Under the pieces are notes generated by a model. That model did no database searches and was not told the DNA's origin. It saw only the letters and a list, made by a program, of their open reading frames with translations. From Kitasatospora sp. MAA4 (GTDB lineage Bacteria > Actinomycetota > Actinomycetes > Streptomycetales > Streptomycetaceae), in contig NZ_JARZAI010000029.1 in the NCBI RefSeq assembly GCF_029893355.1, positions 33,021-97,020 on the forward strand: DNA of 64,000 nt. The letters are read 5' to 3'. Both the position numbers and the translations under genes were made by a program. Positions 59,430 to 64,000 of the stretch are shown in pieces. The number at the start of each line of letters is the position of its first letter. Position 1 is the stretch's first letter.

Positions 59430-59969
59430 GTGAACGACACCACACTTGGCATACGGATCAGGCCGGGCAGCCTGGCCGACGCACCGGCCGTGCTGGACAT
59501 GCTCGACGCCGCGGTGGCCTGGATGAACGCCCGCGGCAACACCGAGCAGTGGGGCACCACGCCCTATTCCCAGAAGCCCGGCGGGGTGGCGCGGGTCGAG
59601 CGCTACACGACCGAGAACACTCCGTACATCGCGGAGTTGGACGGAACGCCCGTCGGGGCCCTGGTGTTGGACTCCGGACCCAGCCCGGCGATGCCGATCG
59701 CGCCGGCCGGGGAACCCGAGCGGTACGTCCGGCTGCTGGTCTCCGACCGACGGTACGCCGGCCTGGGAGTCGGCGCGGCGCTGCTGGCCCACGCCGCCGA
59801 GGAGACCCGGCGGGCGGGTGTGGAGCTGCTGCGGGTGGACTGCTGGGCGGGCGGCGGCGGTGAGTTGGTCGCCTTCTACGAGCGCAACGGCTTCACCCCC
59901 ACCGAGCGCTTCCTCTCCGACGCCTGGCCAGGACAGGTGCTCGCCCGCCGGATCGGCGTCAGCCCTTGA
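59430..59969 (+). CDS. GNAT acetyltransferase
   Basis: This is a 179-residue single-domain GNAT. It contains RPGSLADAPAVLDMLDAAVA, the strand-4 and P-loop region YVRLLVSDRRYAGLGVGAAL (Q/R-x-x-G-x-G/A as RRYAGLGVG) and VDCWAGGGGELVAFYERNGF, the DCWA...YE.NGF end typical of N-acyltransferases acting on small amines or antibiotics. It overlaps the end of the next minus-strand GNAT gene by 11 bp. Substrate unknown. Confidence 0.87.
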   Translation: MNDTTLGIRIRPGSLADAPAVLDMLDAAVAWMNARGNTEQWGTTPYSQKPGGVARVERYTTENTPYIAELDGTPVGALVLDSGPSPAMPIAPAGEPERYVRLLVSDRRYAGLGVGAALLAHAAEETRRAGVELLRVDCWAGGGGELVAFYERNGFTPTERFLSDAWPGQVLARRIGVSP

Positions 59970-60900
59970 TGAGCGGGGCGTCCCGCGAGAGCTCCCGGAA
60001 CCCGAGGCCGTAGTACAGCCCGCGCGCCCGGGGACGCCCCGGCGCACCCAGGCAGACAACCGTCGCGTGCGTGGCCCCGGCCGCCCGCGCCAGGCGCATC
60101 CCGTACAGCATCATCGACCGTGCCAGCCCGAGCCGCCGGTAGTCCGGATGCGTGGCGACCGGCTCGAACTCGACGGTCCTGTTCGCCCTGTCGAGCCACA
60201 TGATCGTCGAGGCCGCCATGGTGCCGTCCGCTGCCTCCACCAGGACGTGCAGGTCACCGCGGTAGGCCGCCGTCCGTCGGACGTCCTCGTAGCTCCGGGC
60301 CGTGTACGCGGAGGAAGGCCAGGCGTCCACATGGGCCCGGACCGCGGCCTCAGGTCCGGCCTCGTCGGCGGTGCGGAACCGGAACCCGTCCGGCAGCACC
60401 GGCTGCTCCACATCGGTCAGGTCCCGCTCGTTGAGCTGGGTCCAGTCGCCGGTGTCGCCGAGCGACTCCACGTCGATCTCATAGCCGTGCGCCGCCCACC
60501 GCTTCAGCGCGAACTCCTCGGCGGTCGTCGGCAACACCGTGCGCACGAGGCCGGCCGCCACACCGTCGAACCACTCGATCACCTCGTCGACCAGTTCGGC
60601 GTGGTCGGGATGGACCTGATAACTCAACGAGGCACCGGTGACGTCCGTGACCGACCCGTCATTGCGCCTGACCTGGTGCGGAAGGAACGCCCAGCCCCAC
60701 GCCACCAGTTCGCCACCCGAGAACCACAGCCGGCGCGGCCAACTCGCGCCGTAGCGGGCCCGCCCCAGGCCCCAGACCCAAGCCAGCTCCCCGTACGAGG
60801 CGTCGGCGCTGATCAGGTCCGGGCGGATGGCCGTGACGCGCTGTGCCAGACCTGGCATGAGGGGTATGTCCGCAGCAGTCAGGAGCTCGAAGTCCGTCAT
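59959..60900 (-). CDS. Two-domain GNAT acetyltransferase
   Basis: This is a 313-residue protein with an N-terminal degenerate GNAT-like half (WLSG-type FSGGELVAWGWAFLP, YQVHPDHAELVDEVIEWFDG) and a C-terminal active-looking GNAT. The latter contains WLDRANRTVEFEPVATHPDY, RRLGLARSMMLYGMRLARAA and CLGAPGRPRARGLYYGLGFR. This twin-domain layout recalls mycothiol-synthase-like and other actinobacterial paired GNATs. ATG 60900 was chosen because the fold begins TDFELLTAADIP. Substrate unknown. Confidence 0.83.
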   Translation of the reverse strand: MTDFELLTAADIPLMPGLAQRVTAIRPDLISADASYGELAWVWGLGRARYGASWPRRLWFSGGELVAWGWAFLPHQVRRNDGSVTDVTGASLSYQVHPDHAELVDEVIEWFDGVAAGLVRTVLPTTAEEFALKRWAAHGYEIDVESLGDTGDWTQLNERDLTDVEQPVLPDGFRFRTADEAGPEAAVRAHVDAWPSSAYTARSYEDVRRTAAYRGDLHVLVEAADGTMAASTIMWLDRANRTVEFEPVATHPDYRRLGLARSMMLYGMRLARAAGATHATVVCLGAPGRPRARGLYYGLGFRELSRDAPLIKG

Positions 60901-61052
60901 GGTGCGCCACTGTGCCAGGACTCCGCAAAGCCGTCGAACGATTATTGGCCCAGTGGAGAACATCCCACGCCGCGCGCATGCTGGGAGAAGAGGGCCGCTT
61001 GACGTCTGTGCCTCCCGTCAGTCGGCCCGAGAACTAGTGGACAGGCGAGAAA

Positions 61053-62261
61053 ATGACATCCATTGGTGGCAATGCCGTTCCCACCGAGATGAGGGTGGCG
61101 GTGGTCCACGGTCGCAATGACGCTGCCCGGAGTGCCTTGTTTACAAAGCTCAGGGACTTCCAGCTGCGGCCTGTGGAATGGGATGAGGCAGTGGCAGAAG
61201 CGGGCGTGGCAACGCCGTTTACATTCACGGTCGTTCAACAACTCTTCGAAAGAGTGCAAGCAGTTGTGGTGTTAATGACGCCCGATGACGAGGCGCGCCT
61301 GAGGGCGCATCTCCGGAAGCCGAGCGACAAGCAGAGTGAGAAACAACTGACGGGCCAGCCGCGACCGAATGTTCTCATCGAAGCAGGGATGGCATTCGCG
61401 CACTACCCCGACAGAACCGTCCTCGTGGAGATCGGCGCGATGGAGCTGCCGAGCGATTTTCAGGGAATGAATACCGTGAGAATCGACGGTACTGCGGAGT
61501 CGGTTCACAGGCTTGCAAGTCGTCTCAGGGACTCGGCACGCTGTGCTGTGGTCACCGGCCCAGGCGTCCAATGGCTCGATACACGAGAATTCAAGACGGT
61601 CCTTGAAGCCATGCGCCGCGATGACGAAGCCCAGGTTGACCCTCTGCTCGAGAAGAACGCGCGGGGCGTGACCCTTTATGATGCACTGGCCGGGGCAGGG
61701 ATTGTCGATATCGAGCTCAGGACCGAAGCAGGTGCACCCACCTTGCCGCCCACGCAGTTCTACAACCGTGCTCAGCGGGAGATAGCCATTTCGTGTGTCA
61801 GTTGCCACAGTACTCTCGTGCAGCATGTCGATGTCATCGAAGACGTCTTGGCCGCCGGGCGGGAATTCTACGTACTTCTGCTGAGTCCGGACTCGGAAGA
61901 GCTCCCTCGCATCAACCAGCGCGAGGCACACAGCGTGCGTGGTGACATACAGACAGTTATTGACACTGTCAAGATTCACGGCCTCCATAAAAGGCCTGGA
62001 TTCAGCATGAGGTTTGCACCCAGGCTGCCGCCGTTCACGGCGGTGATGATCGATGGCGACCTGTCTCCGACCGGCGATCGGCCTGCTGATGCGGGAGCTG
62101 AGATACGCGTTCAGCCAGGAGTCGTTCATGGAACCCAGCATCAGGGCCCTGTGCTGCAACTCGTCAAATCCAAGAAGGGCGCCTTCGACTACTTTGCCGC
62201 GGACTTCAGGAAGCAATGGGAGTCGGCAGCTGTCCGCCGTGATCTGTTCGAGGGCTCCTAA
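61053..62261 (+). CDS. TIR-like (CAP12/Pycsar-type) putative effector
   Basis: This is a 402-residue protein. Residues 13-150 read MRVAVVHGRNDAARSALFTK, VEWDEAVAEAGVATPFTF, AVVVLMTPDDEARLRAHL, PRPNVLIEAGMAFAHYPD (candidate catalytic Glu110) and PSDFQGMNTVRIDGT. This is the pattern of predicted nucleotide-binding TIR-like proteins used as NAD-degrading effectors in CBASS/Pycsar defence. The C-terminal half (about 235-400) resembles sensor-type domains (FYNRAQREIAISCVSCHSTL, FYVLLLSPDSEELPRINQRE) and ends GAFDYFAADFRKQWESA. GC is lower than in neighbours. It overlaps its convergent partner by 4 bp. Role in defence is inferred from family. Confidence 0.75.
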   Translation: MTSIGGNAVPTEMRVAVVHGRNDAARSALFTKLRDFQLRPVEWDEAVAEAGVATPFTFTVVQQLFERVQAVVVLMTPDDEARLRAHLRKPSDKQSEKQLTGQPRPNVLIEAGMAFAHYPDRTVLVEIGAMELPSDFQGMNTVRIDGTAESVHRLASRLRDSARCAVVTGPGVQWLDTREFKTVLEAMRRDDEAQVDPLLEKNARGVTLYDALAGAGIVDIELRTEAGAPTLPPTQFYNRAQREIAISCVSCHSTLVQHVDVIEDVLAAGREFYVLLLSPDSEELPRINQREAHSVRGDIQTVIDTVKIHGLHKRPGFSMRFAPRLPPFTAVMIDGDLSPTGDRPADAGAEIRVQPGVVHGTQHQGPVLQLVKSKKGAFDYFAADFRKQWESAAVRRDLFEGS

Positions 62262-63001
62262 GCGGTGCCGCCATGAAGGCGGTTCAGGACAACCTCCAGG
62301 TCCGCCGCTCCGCATACCGGAACGGCAAGACTCGAAGAGCTGGGGAGGCTGCGGTCGCTGTAGAAGACGACGCTCAGTCGTTCGGCATCCATCGTGACCA
62401 ATGCAGGACGGATCTCCGCGAGGAGCTTCCTTGTATTCCGTTCAAAAGATTGGACGCGCTGGGCGTCAGATCGGCCCTCGTGCCTCGCCAGGCGCCCGAG
62501 AACCATGTAGAGGTCCGGGTCGACCGTGTTGGATCCGTGGTATTTGTGCCTGAATCCGAATCGCTGGCACTGGGCGCGAACGCCGTCGAGGACGTCCGAT
62601 GGGTCAGCTCCTGCGGCCGGCTCTCTCAGGGGCCATCCGATGATGACCAGGGCATCGTCGTCGATGACCAAGGATCTTTCGTGCAGACTACGCCCCCGAC
62701 TTCGGAGTGCATGGCTGTCGTTCTTGAATCCCCCGAACTGCGCCGTGATCTGGTGATTCGAAAAGAAGGAACAGATGTACGCAACAAGGTCGACCGGGCG
62801 TCTCTCTGACGGCGTGCCTTTTCCGTTCGGGGTCTTGAGGATATCGCCCAGGCCGATCAGTGTCGCATGCACTTCATCGGCCGTTCGGGGAGTGAAGTCG
62901 GCGCCGAACTCCTCGCCGGCTGCACGCTGAATTTCGAGAATAATTGAGAGAAGGGCGTCGTCCTTCGCGCCGTAGAACGCAACTACCGTTGCCTGGTTCA
63001 T
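62258..63001 (-). CDS. Protein with a partial 2H-phosphoesterase signature
   Basis: This is a 247-residue cytoplasmic protein. It contains VVAFYGAKDDALLSIILEIQ, then TADEVHATLIGLGDI, where HAT resembles the first HxT of 2H phosphoesterases. Later YHGSNTVDPDLYMVLGRLAR sits where a second HxT would be but lacks the His. LVIDDDALVIIGWPLREPAA forms a central strand. It may be a degenerate 2H fold or something else. The start ATG 63001 sits 12 nt after a TAAAAT element, so little leader exists. Lower GC and 4-bp overlap with the TIR-like gene suggest they arrived together. Confidence 0.55.
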   Translation of the reverse strand: MNQATVVAFYGAKDDALLSIILEIQRAAGEEFGADFTPRTADEVHATLIGLGDILKTPNGKGTPSERRPVDLVAYICSFFSNHQITAQFGGFKNDSHALRSRGRSLHERSLVIDDDALVIIGWPLREPAAGADPSDVLDGVRAQCQRFGFRHKYHGSNTVDPDLYMVLGRLARHEGRSDAQRVQSFERNTRKLLAEIRPALVTMDAERLSVVFYSDRSLPSSSSLAVPVCGAADLEVVLNRLHGGTA

Positions 63002-63056
63002 GGCACCTATTTTATCTTGGATCGCCTGCCGGTAGCCGCGAACGGCGCCGGTCCGG

Positions 63057-63126
63057 TCGGATCACGCCGGCCGGCCGGCCGACGCCGGGGCGCTCCAACG
63101 CAGTCCGCTGATCCGGCGTGATCCGA
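63057..63126. repeat. 14-bp inverted repeat with 42-bp loop
   Basis: TCGGATCACGCCGG (63057-63070) and its exact reverse complement (63113-63126) flank a GGCC-rich segment upstream of the 2H-like gene, 10 bp before the CTAG of the insertion cassette. Confidence 0.7.
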
Positions 63127-63161
63127 ACAGAAGACCTAGTACTCCAGTGCGACTTCGTGAT

Positions 63162-63344
63162 CTAGGTGGGCGAGAAGGCGGCCCCGGACAACAGTCCCAG
63201 AACGAACGCCCTTGCCGTCGCCCGGGGTTCAACGTGCTGGAACCGGCCCACGATGCGGGCCATGGCCTGGTCGAACATCGCCCGCCAGCGGGCAGGGTCT
63301 ACGCTATGGCCCGCGGCCACCGCACCATCCTCAGGAGTCCACAC
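63162..63344 (-). pseudogene. IS701-type transposase N-terminal remnant
   Basis: The frame reads DPARWRAMFDQAMARIVGRF then QHVEPRATARAFVLGLLSG, the conserved opening of IS701-like DDE transposases (F..L...I.GRF.RVEPR.RA..YL.GLL). It then stops near the left terminal repeat. The catalytic domain is deleted. Confidence 0.75.
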
Positions 63345-63425
63345 AACCTCTGATGATCATGCGGTGGCCGTACCTATTTCCAGCCCTGCTCCTGCGTCGC
63401 TTCTGACGTGATGCGACGCCGTGTC

Positions 63426-63788
63426 CTATGCGGTGCCGGGGCCATCGAGGAAGCGATGCAGTACGGCGGCCTCCGTGCGGAGCCGCTCGGCTCGGTCAGC
63501 GTGCGCGGGCGCAGTCAACTGCGCTGCAACCTCCAGTCGCTCGGCGGCCTCGGCGCGCACGATATCCACCACACTGCGCTCGCTCAGCTCACGCCGCGCT
63601 GCTTCGGTGGTACCGACACCAACCGGCGAATGCTCAAGGGCCACGCCGCGAAGCTCAGCTTCGTCGACGGGCACCGCCTCAGCGTTGTCCAGCGCAGCAA
63701 GTGTTGCGCGCAGGGCACTCACCGCGGCCTTGTCACGGGCGCGCATCGCTTCCGGCAGTGCTTGACGCATACGAAGACGTAGAGACAT
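63426..63788 (-). CDS. GatB/YqeY-domain-like passenger protein
   Basis: This is a 120-residue, all-helical cytoplasmic protein. It contains MSLRLRMRQALPEAMRARDK, AAVSALRATLAALDNAEAVP, RELSERSVVDIVRAEAAERL and RAERLRTEAAVLHRFL. The first 45 residues (ALPEAMRARDKAAVSALR.TLAA..NAE) match the helical YqeY tail-like domain linked to amidotransferases. Full YqeY is about 148 residues, so this is short and lacks its end. ATG 63788 has a weak AAGG site; the next upstream ATG (63824) lacks one. It sits wholly inside the IS-ended cassette. Role unknown. Confidence 0.65.
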   Translation of the reverse strand: MSLRLRMRQALPEAMRARDKAAVSALRATLAALDNAEAVPVDEAELRGVALEHSPVGVGTTEAARRELSERSVVDIVRAEAAERLEVAAQLTAPAHADRAERLRTEAAVLHRFLDGPGTA

Positions 63789-63909
63789 GCCGGTGACCTT
63801 ATGGCGGCACTGCCGAACCCACAACGCGATATACGTGCGCCATCAGACTTCCCGCCATGTGAGGGGCTACGCCCGCCGACAAGATCGCGAAGTCAGACTG
63901 GAGTACTAG

Positions 63910-64000
63910 TACTCCAGTGAGACTTCTCCATTTGCCCTGGTCAAGAGCCTAGTGGCGGGGAGTTTAGCGGGGCTGGCGCGTGGGTGGGACGGGTTTGAGG
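63910..64000. mobile_element. Left end of a second related element (cut by the window)
   Basis: TACTCCAGTGAGACTTCT starts immediately after the right CTAG of the cassette and matches its terminal repeat at the first 10 bases and at GACTTC. A further IS with similar ends thus begins here in the opposite orientation. Its body lies outside. Confidence 0.5.

Larger units (their letters stand above)
63136..63909. mobile_element. Mobile insertion cassette with IS701-like ends and a passenger gene
   Basis: The element is 63140-63905 (766 bp), bounded by CTAG direct repeats (63136-63139 and 63906-63909). The terminal repeats start TACTCCAGTGCGACTTCG on the left and TACTCCAGTCTGACTTCG (reverse of the right end). 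They match over 24 bp with three mismatches. A 4-bp YTAR-type duplication is what IS701-family elements make. Inside are only the first 60 codons of a transposase and a 120-codon GatB/YqeY-like gene. It would need a transposase supplied in trans. Confidence 0.75.

Noticed and set aside
62273..62809. A 178-codon plus-strand frame opposite the 2H-like gene
   Set aside because: Antisense of a gene with a better start and coherent secondary structure; no ribosome site.

Overview
The window is high-GC actinomycete DNA and most resembles a Streptomycetaceae chromosome (Streptomyces, Kitasatospora or Streptacidiphilus). The evidence is strong third-position G/C bias, frequent GTG starts, purine-rich GGAGG-type ribosome sites alongside leaderless TANNNT-N6-start genes, many secreted hydrolases, and families typical of that group (SCO2400-like zinc-ribbon proteins, XRE-NB-ARC-TPR and XRE-NACHT STAND regulators). 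No tRNA, rRNA or CRISPR array was recognised. Housekeeping genes (metG, nadE, pepN) are interspersed with accessory DNA.

Layout. 1-21 kb is an accessory stretch rich in decay. It holds the tail of an unknown gene; a truncated NADP-reductase fragment; a MarR-controlled SDR/MDR oxidoreductase pair; two tandem SCO2400-like proteins; a secreted protein with a broken S74-like tail; an ECF sigma factor with its membrane partner; and IS5, Tn3 and IS256 remnants. It also has three frameshifted genes (I36 inhibitor, membrane protein, LysR tail), a kinase-like protein, a clipped M6 protease, a large XRE-NB-ARC-TPR regulator and two tandem small secreted proteins. 21-32 kb is intact: a membrane-anchored protein, metG, a GH42/GH63 operon, a LysR regulator and an M9 collagenase ending at a strong bidirectional terminator.

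33-46 kb is dominated by one 3,678-residue secreted RHS polymorphic toxin on the minus strand. It has three LamG-like domains, YD repeats, an RHS core, a glycine-rich hydrophobic region, a HINT processing domain and an unnamed C-terminal toxin tip. It overlaps a SUKH-type immunity gene, and a 57-codon orphan ORF follows. The tip and downstream genes are visibly less GC-rich than the RHS body, as expected for exchangeable toxin/immunity cassettes. 46-58 kb carries an arylsulfotransferase-like protein, a GH27 alpha-galactosidase with a ricin-type lectin tail, nadE, an XRE-NACHT-membrane protein, pepN, an aldo/keto reductase and a lipoprotein, several punctuated by long perfect hairpins.

58-64 kb has three GNAT acetyltransferases, then a less GC-rich convergent pair: a TIR-like (CAP12/Pycsar-type) protein and a protein with a partial 2H-phosphoesterase signature, a plausible defence locus. 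The right edge holds a 766-bp element with 24-bp terminal inverted repeats and CTAG direct repeats. It keeps only a scrap of an IS701-type transposase and carries a GatB/YqeY-like passenger gene, so it looks like a mobile insertion cassette. A second, similar end abuts it.

The strongest candidates for new biology are the RHS toxin tip with its immunity cluster (including a signal-peptide-like insert inside HINT), the TIR-like/2H-like pair, the XRE-NACHT-membrane protein and the passenger-bearing insertion cassette. All functional statements come from reading the sequence and family knowledge; no search was run.
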